DNA of 64,000 nt from Bacteroidaceae bacterium (GTDB taxonomy: Bacteria > Bacteroidota > Bacteroidia > Bacteroidales > Bacteroidaceae). Below, piece by piece: positions 1 to 8,171 of the stretch. Made by a program: the position numbers and the translations under genes. Below the pieces are notes generated by a model. That model searched no databases, was not told the DNA's origin, and saw only the letters and a program-made list of their open reading frames with translations. The stretch lies in contig JAGCNZ010000098.1 of the NCBI GenBank assembly GCA_017645655.1, positions 23,148 through 87,147 on the forward strand, in the 5' to 3' direction. Within the stretch, counting starts at the first letter, position 1. Every line of letters begins with the position of its first letter.

Positions 1-820
1 CTGCATCGACCGTCCAATGCATCATCTGATGGTAGTCGTGCAGTATCTTTCCATAGGCCTCTGGACGCGTCACACCCGGGCAACTCCAGTTTTTTGCATA
101 GATGAAGTCAGCTCCCTCGAAAGCCTTCTTCTGGTCGTACTCCACGCGAGCATTGCCCACGAACCTCGGGTCGAGCTCATAGCCTTCGGGGTGCGTGATG
201 ACGAAGTCCACGTCGGCAGCATTCATCCACTGTGCGAAACTATTGGGAACAGCCTGCGGCAGGGACTTTGGATGCGGCGCCCAAGTGAGCACGACCTTAG
301 GCTTTCCAGAGTTCCTGGAGTGTCCTGAGCACCCCGAATACTCGGAAATTGTTATCAGGTCGGCAAAGGCTTGCAGCGGATGCACAGTCGCCGTCTCCAT
401 TGCAAACACGGGTTTACCGCTGTAGCGCAAGAACTGGTGATAGACCGTCTCAGCATAGTCGTATTCACGATCCGTGAGGCCCGCAAAGGAACGGATGCCA
501 ATGACGTCGCAGTAGCTGCCCATCACGGGAATGGCCTCCAGCAGGTGCTCGCTCTTGTCGCCGTCCATGATGACTCCCCTCTCAGTCTCGAGTTTCCATG
601 CACCTGCATTGACATCGAGCACGATGACGTTCATGCCGAGGTTCATGGCTGCCTTCTGCGTACTGAGACGCGTGCGTAGGCTGTTGTTGAAGAACACCAT
701 GAGCAGCGTCTTGTTCTTGCCAAGTGTGTCATACTTAAAGCGGTCGGCTTTTATCTCCGCTGCCTCCCCGAGTGCCTGCTTCAGGTCGCCCAGGTCTTCT
801 ACATTAAGGAAACTTCTCAT
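1..820 (-). CDS. argF': N-succinyl/N-acetylornithine carbamoyltransferase, 3' end cut by window
   Basis: Transfers the carbamoyl group of carbamoyl phosphate to an N-acylated ornithine in the acylated arginine route of Bacteroidetes. I translated the minus strand from the ATG at 820; about 273 residues are present of the roughly 315 usual. The carbamoyl-phosphate loop reads SLRTRLS (residues 47-53), as in the Bacteroides fragilis succinylornithine enzyme rather than the STRTR of ordinary OTCases. The proline-rich segment TWAPHP and the EYDQ/KNW region typical of the AOTCase/SOTCase group follow. Residue 90, the known specificity switch, is Ser (DGDKSEH). It lies 39 bp downstream of the acyl-CoA synthetase gene and is the last visible gene of the operon. 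The family is certain; succinyl rather than acetyl substrate is inferred. Confidence 0.93.
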   Translation of the reverse strand, partial: MRSFLNVEDLGDLKQALGEAAEIKADRFKYDTLGKNKTLLMVFFNNSLRTRLSTQKAAMNLGMNVIVLDVNAGAWKLETERGVIMDGDKSEHLLEAIPVMGSYCDVIGIRSFAGLTDREYDYAETVYHQFLRYSGKPVFAMETATVHPLQAFADLITISEYSGCSGHSRNSGKPKVVLTWAPHPKSLPQAVPNSFAQWMNAADVDFVITHPEGYELDPRFVGNARVEYDQKKAFEGADFIYAKNWSCPGVTRPEAYGKILHDYHQMMHWTVDA

Positions 821-859
821 TATATACGATTCGACGATTTACGGATTACGGTTTGTTTA

Positions 860-2533
860 TTACTTTAGGCTTCTTTCTCTTATCTCCACGCGTCGTATCT
901 TGCCGCTGATGGTCTTGGGCAATTCATCGACAAACTCAATGATACGGGGATATTTATAGGGAGCGGTCACACGCTTGACGTGCGCCTGCAACTCTTCTAT
1001 GAGGGCATCACCGGCTTTGTCCTTCCACTCCTTGCCAAGCACGACGGTAGCCTTCACCACCATTCCCCTGGTGTCGTCGGGCACACCGGTAATGGCACAT
1101 TCCACCACAGCAGGGTGCGTCATTAGGGCACTCTCGACCTCAAAAGGACCGATGCGATAGCCGCTACTCTTGATGACGTCGTCCGCACGCCCCTCGAACC
1201 AGTAGTAGCCATCCTTGTCGCGCCAAGCCATATCTCCTGTGAAGTAATAGCCGTCGTGGCAAGCCTCGTAGGTTATATCACTATTACGATAGTACTCCTT
1301 GAACAGACCGATTGCCTTGCGACCCTCATTCATGCGAACAGCAATCTCACCCTTCTCTCCGTCCTCGCACGGCGTGAGGTCCGGACGCAGCAATGCAATC
1401 TCGTACTGCGCGTTAGGCTTGCCCATGCTGCCAGGCTTAGGCTGCATCCAAGGGAAAGTTCCCAAGGTTAAAGTTGTCTCGGTCTGCCCGAAACCTTCCA
1501 TCAGACGGATGCCCGTCAGCTCGAAGAACTTGTTATATACAGCCGCATTCAACGCCTCGCCAGCCGTCGTGCAGTAGCGAAGAGCAGAGAGATCATAGTG
1601 GCTGAAGTCCTCGCGAACCAGGAAACGATAGACCGTAGGCGGCGCACAGAAACTTGTTATACGGTACTTCTCCATCTGACGAAGTATCTTCTCCGCCGTG
1701 AACTTCTCGTGATCAAAGACAAAGACGCAGGCTCCTGCGAACCATTGTCCGTAGAACTTTCCCCAAACAGCCTTGCCCCATCCGGTGTCGGCCACGGTAA
1801 GATGTATGCTGTCAGGCGTGAGATTATGCCAGAACACGCCCGTCGTGAGATGCCCAAGCGCATAAAGGAAGTCGTGCGACACCATTTTAGGTTCGCCCGA
1901 AGTGCCTGAGGTAAAGTACAGAATCATGGTGTCGCCATTGGTATTTACGAAGCGAGGACGACGAAAAGCTGGTGCCTTGTCTATCTCCGCATGCCAGTCG
2001 TGGAAGCCTTCAGGCACATCAGGTCCGATGGAAACAAGTAAATCAACCGTCGGACTGTCAGGCATCGCCTTCTGCACCTCTCCGAGAACATAAGGCTCAC
2101 CCACGCAAATGATGGCCTTCACGGAAGCCGCGTTGTTGCGATAAACGATATCGTGGCTGGTAAGCATGTGTGTGGCGGGAATAGGAACGGCTCCCAGTTT
2201 GTGCAAGGCAAGCATCGTTATCCACCACTCCAGGCGACGCTTCTCAATGAGCATCACCATGTCGCCACGATTGATACCAAGGCTTTTAAGATAAGAGGCT
2301 GCTTGGTCGCTCATTCGCTTGAGGTCGGCAAAGGACAATCTACGTTCCGCTCCTTCGTCGTTTGTCCAAAGGAGAGCTATCTTGTCAGGCTCTACGTCCG
2401 CCCAAGCATCCAAAACGTCATAAGCGAAGTTGAAGTTCTTGGGAACAATGAACTCAAGATTCTTCGCATAATCCTCTTCAGAGACAAATGTCGTTTGCTT
2501 CAGAAATCGACTTAGTATAGGATTGTTTTCCAT
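860..2533 (-). CDS. AMP-dependent acyl-CoA synthetase (ACSM/acetyl-CoA synthetase-like)
   Basis: Adenylate-forming ligase of 557 residues that should activate a carboxylic acid to acyl-AMP and then acyl-CoA. Visible motifs are the P-loop YFTSGTSGEPKM (around residue 210), GFGQTET (A5), the DGYYFTGD region (A7), the hinge/A8 stretch FEGRADDVIKSSGYRIGP, and the catalytic-lysine motif PKTISGKIRR near the C-terminus. The length fits medium-chain acyl-CoA synthetases; the substrate cannot be read from sequence. It follows an XRE-cupin regulator gene by about 40 bp on the same strand, a pairing common in Bacteroidetes that suggests the regulator controls it. The start codon at 2531-2533 is itself the first unit of a tandem heptamer run (four copies, 2531-2558). 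Confidence 0.9.
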   Translation of the reverse strand: MENNPILSRFLKQTTFVSEEDYAKNLEFIVPKNFNFAYDVLDAWADVEPDKIALLWTNDEGAERRLSFADLKRMSDQAASYLKSLGINRGDMVMLIEKRRLEWWITMLALHKLGAVPIPATHMLTSHDIVYRNNAASVKAIICVGEPYVLGEVQKAMPDSPTVDLLVSIGPDVPEGFHDWHAEIDKAPAFRRPRFVNTNGDTMILYFTSGTSGEPKMVSHDFLYALGHLTTGVFWHNLTPDSIHLTVADTGWGKAVWGKFYGQWFAGACVFVFDHEKFTAEKILRQMEKYRITSFCAPPTVYRFLVREDFSHYDLSALRYCTTAGEALNAAVYNKFFELTGIRLMEGFGQTETTLTLGTFPWMQPKPGSMGKPNAQYEIALLRPDLTPCEDGEKGEIAVRMNEGRKAIGLFKEYYRNSDITYEACHDGYYFTGDMAWRDKDGYYWFEGRADDVIKSSGYRIGPFEVESALMTHPAVVECAITGVPDDTRGMVVKATVVLGKEWKDKAGDALIEELQAHVKRVTAPYKYPRIIEFVDELPKTISGKIRRVEIRERSLK

Positions 2534-2558
2534 TGAACATTAAACATTGAACATTGAA
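2531..2558. repeat. Heptamer tandem repeat over a start codon
   Basis: Four 7-bp units (cattgaa, cattaaa, cattgaa, cattgaa on the plus strand) run directly upstream of, and include, the start codon of the acyl-CoA synthetase gene. Similar heptad leaders precede argG, the gene at 22678, folB, the ClC gene, prfC and the DUF4924 gene. Confidence 0.8.
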
Positions 2559-2573
2559 CAATAGCGTTCTCCA

Positions 2574-3125
2574 TCAGATGATGACTGTCAGGAACTTCAC
2601 CGTTTTGTTCTCAAGGGCGCGCATGCAATGAGGACGTGTCGTATCGAAATAGATGCTGTCGCCTCTCTGCAAGACAATCACTTTGTCTTCAATCGTTATC
2701 TCAAGGACGCCCTCGAAGACAATAATGAACTCTTGCCCGTCATGAACATTCTTTGCGTGGTTCTTTCCTTCCGGAAGAGGCTCTATCTCTGTGAAGAACG
2801 GCTCCATTGCCCTTCCCTTGAAGCCACTGGCAAGTGATTTGTACTTGTAATCATTGTGACGGTCCACTTCAAGTCCTTTGCCGCGACGCGTGACGAAATA
2901 GCCGTTCATGCGCGGCTCTTCACCATAAAGCAGCACATCAAGCGCGATGCCGTACTGCTTGGAGATGCGTGTGAGGAGATATACGCCGGGGTCGCACTCG
3001 CCGTTTTCTATGCGACGATAGTGCTCGACGGTCGTTTCGCACACCTCCGCCATCTTCTCAATAGGGATGTCGAATATCTCGCGCAAGCCTTTTAGACGTT
3101 GTGAAATCTGTTTAATGTCCTCCAT
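2574..3125 (-). CDS. XRE-family regulator with C-terminal cupin domain
   Basis: Transcription factor of 183 residues. The N-terminal 65 residues form a Cro/C1-type helix-turn-helix (QISQRLKGLREIFDIPIEKM, then VEHYRRIENGECDPGVYLL), and residues about 85-183 form a cupin barrel (NVHDGQEFIIVFEGVLEI, GDSIYFDTTRPHCM) that probably binds a small ligand. I chose the ATG at 3125 (MEDIKQIS) over an upstream in-frame ATG at 3179, because the longer form would overlap proA and add a basic stretch not typical of the family. It lies 17 bp after proA and just before the acyl-CoA synthetase gene, so it likely regulates that gene or the operon end. The ligand is unknown. Confidence 0.88.
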   Translation of the reverse strand: MEDIKQISQRLKGLREIFDIPIEKMAEVCETTVEHYRRIENGECDPGVYLLTRISKQYGIALDVLLYGEEPRMNGYFVTRRGKGLEVDRHNDYKYKSLASGFKGRAMEPFFTEIEPLPEGKNHAKNVHDGQEFIIVFEGVLEITIEDKVIVLQRGDSIYFDTTRPHCMRALENKTVKFLTVII

Positions 3126-3142
3126 ATCTGTATTTATTATGT

Positions 3143-4321
3143 TTATTCTCTTACCTGAGCGTTGCCATTTATCAGCCATTTATAGGTCGTCATCTCTTCG
3201 AGAGCCATCGGTCCACGCGGTCCGAGTTTCTGCGTCGATATGCCTATCTCGGCACCCAAACCAAACTGGGCACCATCTGTAAAACTGGTCGGAGCATTGA
3301 CATACACGCATGCGGCATCGACCAACTGTTGGAAGCGAGCGGCCGTTGCCTGGTTCTCCGTGATGATACACTCGCTGTGGCCGGAGCCATAGCGAGCAAT
3401 GTGGGCAAGGGCTTCGTCGAGACTATCGACGACTTTCAACGAAAGTTTGTAGTCCATCCACTCCGTGCCCATTGCCGACTCGTCGGTAATGACCTCGACA
3501 CGCCCTTCCATCGGGGCAAGCAAAGCAGGAATGTCAGCCTCGCGGTCTTTATGGACAAGCAGGCAGTCCAACGCATTGCAGACGCTCACGCGACGCATCT
3601 TGGCATTCGCAATGATGCGTCGGCCCTTCTCAAGGTCGCCGTCTTTGTCGAAATAAGCATGCACGACGCCAGCACCTGTCTCGATGACCGGCACACGAGC
3701 ATTGTCACGAACGAAATCTATAAGTTTCCTTCCGCCTCGAGGAATGCAGAGGTCCACATAGCCAACCGCACCAAGCAGTTCGGCAGTTGCTTCGTGCGTT
3801 GGCGGCAACAAAGTTAATGCGTCCACACAAATGCCAGCATCTTGCAGCACTTCATGTATGAGGGCAACTATCGCACGGTTGCTTTCGTCGGCACTATGGC
3901 TGCCCTTCAGCAAGCAGACGTTGCCACTCTTGAAGCAGAGAGCGAATACATCGAAGCAAACATTTGGGCGAGCCTCGAAAATAACGCCAATCACGCCGAA
4001 CGGCACGCTGATGCGTCGCAGGTACAGACCATTGGGAAGCGTCCTTTCTTTACTTATCATACCTAATGGCGACGGCAGGTTGGCCACATTGCGGAGGTCG
4101 GCTGCGATGTTACGAATACGTTCCTTGGTGAGCAACAAACGGTCGTAGAGCGGGTCGCTTGGCTCAAGCTTTTGCAAGTCGAGAGCATTTGCAGCAAGCA
4201 ACTTCGCTGCCTCAGCCTCCGCACGGTCAGCAAGACACAGGAGCACATTGCCGCGCTGCTCGTTCGTCAGAAGCATGAGCGACCGGCTCGCTTCCTTTGC
4301 CTTTTGGAACATGGAAGTCAT
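3143..4321 (-). CDS. proA: Gamma-glutamyl phosphate reductase
   Basis: Second step of proline synthesis: reduces gamma-glutamyl phosphate with NADPH to glutamate semialdehyde in the cytoplasm. It has 392 residues, slightly shorter than the usual 415. Visible are the Rossmann region PFGVIGVIFEARPNVCFD, the LLKGSHSADESNRAIV stretch, the catalytic cysteine within RRVSVCNALDCLLV, and the C-terminal FGLGAEIGISTQKLGPRGPM that marks ProA. The start ATG overlaps the proB stop by 4 bp (ATGA), so translation of proB and proA is probably coupled. Together with proB, proC and argD it supplies proline and ornithine from glutamate. Confidence 0.97.
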   Translation of the reverse strand: MTSMFQKAKEASRSLMLLTNEQRGNVLLCLADRAEAEAAKLLAANALDLQKLEPSDPLYDRLLLTKERIRNIAADLRNVANLPSPLGMISKERTLPNGLYLRRISVPFGVIGVIFEARPNVCFDVFALCFKSGNVCLLKGSHSADESNRAIVALIHEVLQDAGICVDALTLLPPTHEATAELLGAVGYVDLCIPRGGRKLIDFVRDNARVPVIETGAGVVHAYFDKDGDLEKGRRIIANAKMRRVSVCNALDCLLVHKDREADIPALLAPMEGRVEVITDESAMGTEWMDYKLSLKVVDSLDEALAHIARYGSGHSECIITENQATAARFQQLVDAACVYVNAPTSFTDGAQFGLGAEIGISTQKLGPRGPMALEEMTTYKWLINGNAQVRE

Positions 4322-5088
4322 GATGGAATGAATTCTGTATGGATTGTTTGTGCAGGATTCTCAATGAGAGCAGGCAAGATGCCGTCCCTATTTCCATTGG
4401 CAATAATGACGTGGATGCCAGATTGAGCCACCGAGAGGGCTGTGTTGAACTTAGATGTCATGCCGCCCCTGCCGGCTTTGCTCTTGGCGGGAAGTATGTA
4501 GCGACTCACATCATCACCCAACCTTACCCGACGAATCACTTCACTGCCGGCTTCGGAAGGATTGCCGTTGTACAGACCATCTACCCCCGTGAGCAGGATA
4601 AGCATTTCGGCTCCTACCATCTTGGCAATGAGGCCGGACAGCTCGTCGTTGTCCGTGAACATCAGTTCCTCAATGCTTACCGTATCATTCTCGTTGACGA
4701 TGGGCAGGACGCCATTCTCCAGCATCACCTCCATGCAAGCGCGTTGGTTCTGATAAGAGCGTTCGCTTTGGAAGTTTTCTTTTGTCGTCAGCACTTGCCC
4801 CACGTGTATGTTGTATTCGCGGAAGAGGTCGTAGTAGAGGTTGACGAGCTTCACCTGTCCCATTGCCGAGAAGAGTTGTCGTTGTTCTACAGAGTCGAGG
4901 GAATGGTCGACATGCAGTTCTCCCCTGCCACAGGCAACTGCACCGCTTGTGACGAGCACCACTTCATAGTCGCGCTCCCGCAGCCAAGCGATTTGGTCGA
5001 CAAGTGCAGACACTCGCGTGATGTCGAGTTTCCCCCGTTCTGTCGTGAGGACATTGCTGCCCACCTTCACCACGATACGCTTCTTCAT
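4318..5088 (-). CDS. proB: Glutamate 5-kinase, short form without PUA domain
   Basis: Phosphorylates glutamate to gamma-glutamyl phosphate, the committed step to proline. The amino-acid kinase fold starts at KRIVVKVGSNVLT and continues with LVTSGAVACG, the glutamate-site segment PIVNENDTVSIEE and the ATP-site TGVDGLYNGNP ... GRGGMTSK. At 256 residues it lacks the C-terminal PUA domain of the E. coli enzyme, as is usual in Bacteroidetes. I chose the ATG at 5088 (MKKRIVV) over 5109 because it overlaps the proC stop by exactly 4 bp (ATGA), the same arrangement seen at proB/proA and argD/proC. Feedback inhibition by proline is a family property, not visible here. Confidence 0.96.
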   Translation of the reverse strand: MKKRIVVKVGSNVLTTERGKLDITRVSALVDQIAWLRERDYEVVLVTSGAVACGRGELHVDHSLDSVEQRQLFSAMGQVKLVNLYYDLFREYNIHVGQVLTTKENFQSERSYQNQRACMEVMLENGVLPIVNENDTVSIEELMFTDNDELSGLIAKMVGAEMLILLTGVDGLYNGNPSEAGSEVIRRVRLGDDVSRYILPAKSKAGRGGMTSKFNTALSVAQSGIHVIIANGNRDGILPALIENPAQTIHTEFIPS

Positions 5089-5816
5089 TTCAGTCCGGCT
5101 TTGAGACAACGTATTACTGCCGAGTTGAAGGCAGCATGCTCCAACTCGTTCAACCCTTTAATTGTGATGCCGCCAGGCGTCGTGACCTTGTCGATGGCTG
5201 CCTCCGGATGCAAACCTGTCTGGCGAAGAAGGGTGACTGCGCCCTGTATCGTCTGCATTGCTATCTGCTTTGCTTCATCGGGATAGAAGCCCATCTCGAC
5301 GCCGCCCTCCATCATGGCTCTGATGAAGCGCATGACGTAGGCGATGCCGCAGCCTGCCATCATCATGCCGGCATCCATCAGACGCTGGGGAACGACCTTG
5401 CACTGCCCTACTCTTTCGAAGAGCATGGCAGCCTTCTCTGCATGCTTAGCCTCTTCGATGAAGGTCATGCTTTCGCCGAACTCGGCTGCGATGTTGGGCA
5501 TGGCATAGACATCGATGCGGTCATGACGGATGCCTGCAGCGACAGAGACGAGGAGCTTGTCTTTCAGCTCAGGCATTATCTCTGCGATGACTTGCTCCAC
5601 GAGCCAGGGCTTCACGGCAAGCACGACGCCATCAGCGCCCTCGATGGCTTTCTTATTATCGAGTGTTACGGTAATGCCAGGACAAGCCTCAGCAAGGCGG
5701 TCGAGCGTCTTTTGTGTATGGGCAGAGGCAGTTAGGTCTGCTGCAATACCTGCTTTCGTCCATCCTTTTACGAGGGCGCCGCCCATGTTTCCTGCGCCTA
5801 TGACAGTAATCTTCAT
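5085..5816 (-). CDS. proC: Pyrroline-5-carboxylate reductase
   Basis: Last step of proline synthesis, NAD(P)H-dependent reduction of pyrroline-5-carboxylate. It has 243 residues: an N-terminal dinucleotide-binding motif (VIGAGNMGGAL), a central PNIAAEFGESMT segment matching the family's MPN region, and the P5CR signature VTTPGGITIKGL near residue 210. It overlaps argD by 4 bp upstream and proB by 4 bp downstream, so argD-proC-proB-proA form a tightly coupled block. The first methionine is directly before the Rossmann strand, so the start is secure. Confidence 0.96.
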   Translation of the reverse strand: MKITVIGAGNMGGALVKGWTKAGIAADLTASAHTQKTLDRLAEACPGITVTLDNKKAIEGADGVVLAVKPWLVEQVIAEIMPELKDKLLVSVAAGIRHDRIDVYAMPNIAAEFGESMTFIEEAKHAEKAAMLFERVGQCKVVPQRLMDAGMMMAGCGIAYVMRFIRAMMEGGVEMGFYPDEAKQIAMQTIQGAVTLLRQTGLHPEAAIDKVTTPGGITIKGLNELEHAAFNSAVIRCLKAGLK

Positions 5817-6940
5817 AACACTTTCCTTAGTTTTTCAACAAATTTGTCGGCCTCTTGCTTTGCGAGACAGAGAGGCGGAAGAAGTCGGAGAACGTTCGTT
5901 CCCGAGCAGCCAGTGAAGCAATGCTGTTCGCTGACGAGTCGCTGACGCGGTTCCTTGTATGGAATATCCAGTTCTATTCCTATCATGAGGCCGCGTCCGC
6001 GCACTTCTACGACATGCGGCAACTTTGCATCACGAATGCTTTGCATGAGGTATTCACCCACTTCGGCAGCATTCTCCACGAGATGTTCGCCCTCGATAAC
6101 ATCGAGTACAGCGATGGCGCCGGCGCAAGCGAGATGGTTTCCGCCGAAGGTCGTGCCGAGTTGTCCATAGACAGGCGTGAACTCGGGGCTGATGAGGACG
6201 GCGCTCATGGGGAAGCCATTGCAGATGCCTTTCGCGACGGTTATCATGTCGGGGCGCACGCCGAGATGCTGATGCGCGAAGAACTTTCCGCTTCGTCCGT
6301 AGCCGCACTGTATTTCGTCGCAGATGAGGACGGTTCCGTTGGCACGGCAAAGCTGCTGCAGTTGCTGCAGAAAGTCGGCATCGACCAAACGTATGCCGCC
6401 CACGCCCTGTATGCATTCCACGATGCAAGCGCAGACATCTCCCTTCTCAATCTCAGTCTTCCAAGCCTCGATATCGTTGAGTGGCAGATAAGTGACATGG
6501 CCGTTCGCATTAATGGGGGCAATGATCTTTGGATTTGCCGTTGCCTCCACGGCCAGAGATGTGCGGCCATGAAAGGCTTTCTCGAGCGAGAGGATGCGTG
6601 TCCTGCCGTTGTGAAACGATGCCAGCTTCAGGGCGTTCTCGTTGGCTTCGGCACCACTATTGACCAGGAAGAGGCTGTAGTCCTCATAGCCACAGGCTTT
6701 GCCGAGGCGTCTGGCAAACTCCTTCTGCAATGGGTTTTGCACGGAGTTACTATAAAAACCGAGCGTCTGCAGTTGCCTGGTCATTGCCTCGATGTAGTGC
6801 GGATGGCAGTGCCCAATGCTGATGACGGCATGTCCGCCATAGAGGTCGAGGTATTCCTGTCCCTCACTATCCCAGACGGCACAGCCCTTGCCGCGGGCGA
6901 TGGTCACATCCATCAGGGGGTAAACGTCGAAGAGTTCCAT
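5813..6940 (-). CDS. argD: Acylornithine aminotransferase
   Basis: PLP-dependent class III aminotransferase (375 residues) that converts N-acyl-glutamate semialdehyde to N-acylornithine. Visible are the substrate/PLP region NSGAEANENALKLA, the PLP-stacking segment AFHGRTSLAVEAT, the conserved CDEIQCGYGRSGKFFA aspartate motif, and the Schiff-base lysine in TVAKGICNGFPMSA. Given the SOTCase-like ArgF' of this operon, the natural substrate is probably the succinylated form; this is inference. The leader between argC and argD holds an 8-bp tandem repeat (about 6953-6985, GTTATNNC four times). The stop overlaps proC. Confidence 0.95.
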   Translation of the reverse strand: MELFDVYPLMDVTIARGKGCAVWDSEGQEYLDLYGGHAVISIGHCHPHYIEAMTRQLQTLGFYSNSVQNPLQKEFARRLGKACGYEDYSLFLVNSGAEANENALKLASFHNGRTRILSLEKAFHGRTSLAVEATANPKIIAPINANGHVTYLPLNDIEAWKTEIEKGDVCACIVECIQGVGGIRLVDADFLQQLQQLCRANGTVLICDEIQCGYGRSGKFFAHQHLGVRPDMITVAKGICNGFPMSAVLISPEFTPVYGQLGTTFGGNHLACAGAIAVLDVIEGEHLVENAAEVGEYLMQSIRDAKLPHVVEVRGRGLMIGIELDIPYKEPRQRLVSEQHCFTGCSGTNVLRLLPPLCLAKQEADKFVEKLRKVL

Positions 6941-7027
6941 TATCTTTATTTTGTTATATCGTTATAACGTTATGGCGTTATGACGAGATGATGATATTTA
7001 GCTATTGTGTTCTTTCGTTCTTTTGGT

Positions 7028-7993
7028 TCAGAAGGCACTGGCTTTCAGTTGCAGGCCGGTCTTTTCATCGAGCCCGAACATGAGATTCATGTTTTGGACA
7101 GCCTGCCCGACGGCGCCCTTGAGGAGGTTGTCGATGCAGGAAATCATCAGTAGCTGGTCATCGTACTTCTCGACATACACAACCGCTTTGTTCGTGTTGA
7201 CCACCTGCTTCAGGTCGGGACTCTTGGCGACGAAGTGGGTGAAGGCAGCATCGCGATAGTAGTCGGCATAGAGTTGCTGCACTTCCTCGATGGGACGGTC
7301 GCACTTGGCATACGCCGTGACGAAGATGCCACGCGTGAAGCATCCCCTTTGCGGGATGAAGAGAACGCGTCCGTCATAGCCCGGGCAGAGTTCCTGCACC
7401 GTTTGATTGACCTCGAGCAGGTGCTGGTGGGTGAATGTCTTATAGACCGAGATATTGTCGTTTCGCCAGGAAAAATGAGTGGTGGCACCAGGTTTCTGAC
7501 CTGCTCCGGTGCTTCCCGTGATGCCGTTCACGTGGATATCTCCGCTGATGATGCCGGCCTTCAGGGCAGGCAACATAGCAAGTTGGATGCAAGTAGCAAA
7601 GCAGCCGGGGTTGGCGAGGTGCATGCAGCCTGCTATCTTCGGGCGATGCGTCTCCGGCAGACCATAGACGAAGTCATGCTCGCCGGCAATGCGGAAGTCC
7701 TGCGCCAAGTCGATAATCCTGACACCCGACGGTATCTGATGCTCCCGCAGGAACTGTTCGCTCTTGCCATGTCCGAAGCAAAAGAAGACGACATCCACCT
7801 GATCGAAGGGCATCTCCGAGGTGAAACAGAGGTCGGTCTCGCCCAGCAAGCCCTCGTGCACGTCGCTGACGGGATTGCCGGCATTGCTTTCGCTGTTTGC
7901 AAAGACGATTTCCGCCTGCGGATGTCCCAGCAGAACCCTGATCAGTTCGCCGCCAGTATAACCGGCCGCACCAAGTATTCCTATTCTTATCAT
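7028..7993 (-). CDS. argC: N-acyl-gamma-glutamyl-phosphate reductase
   Basis: Reduces N-acyl-glutamyl phosphate to the semialdehyde in arginine synthesis. The protein is 321 residues if started at MIRIGILGAAGYTGGELIRV (7993), which places the Rossmann glycine motif at the N-terminus as in all ArgC proteins. The in-frame ATG at 8062 would add 23 residues and run into the repeat array, so I reject it. The catalytic cysteine lies in LANPGCFATCIQL, followed by GITGSTGAGQKP and the histidine-containing region HQHLLEV. It is transcribed after argG with a 178-bp gap that contains a CACGTG repeat array. Confidence 0.95.
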   Translation of the reverse strand: MIRIGILGAAGYTGGELIRVLLGHPQAEIVFANSESNAGNPVSDVHEGLLGETDLCFTSEMPFDQVDVVFFCFGHGKSEQFLREHQIPSGVRIIDLAQDFRIAGEHDFVYGLPETHRPKIAGCMHLANPGCFATCIQLAMLPALKAGIISGDIHVNGITGSTGAGQKPGATTHFSWRNDNISVYKTFTHQHLLEVNQTVQELCPGYDGRVLFIPQRGCFTRGIFVTAYAKCDRPIEEVQQLYADYYRDAAFTHFVAKSPDLKQVVNTNKAVVYVEKYDDQLLMISCIDNLLKGAVGQAVQNMNLMFGLDEKTGLQLKASAF

Positions 7994-8035
7994 TTCGTTC
8001 AATTTTGTATCACGGCAGGGAGTTTTTTCAAACGC

Positions 8036-8152
8036 GGCACGGGATGATTGAAATTTACCCACGTGATAAATGCATTTTACCCACGTGATATTTGAAATAT
8101 TACACGTGATAATTTCATTTTACCCACGTGTCGTTTGAAATCATGGCACGCT
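8036..8152. repeat. CACGTG array A1, 22-bp pitch
   Basis: Six palindromic or near-palindromic cores start at 8038, 8060, 8082, 8103, 8125 and 8147, giving steps of 22, 22, 21, 22 and 22 bp. The four inner cores are exact CACGTG; the outer two are degenerate (CACGGG, CACGCT). Spacers are A+T-rich, mostly of the type ATAATTGAAATTTACC, and the 21-bp unit carries an ATATTT-AAATATT spacer. It lies between argG and argC, inside a probable transcript. Three more arrays with the same design occur at 18964, 25528 and 39263. Confidence 0.9.
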
Positions 8153-8171
8153 GCGTTTGCCGACTTGGCAT

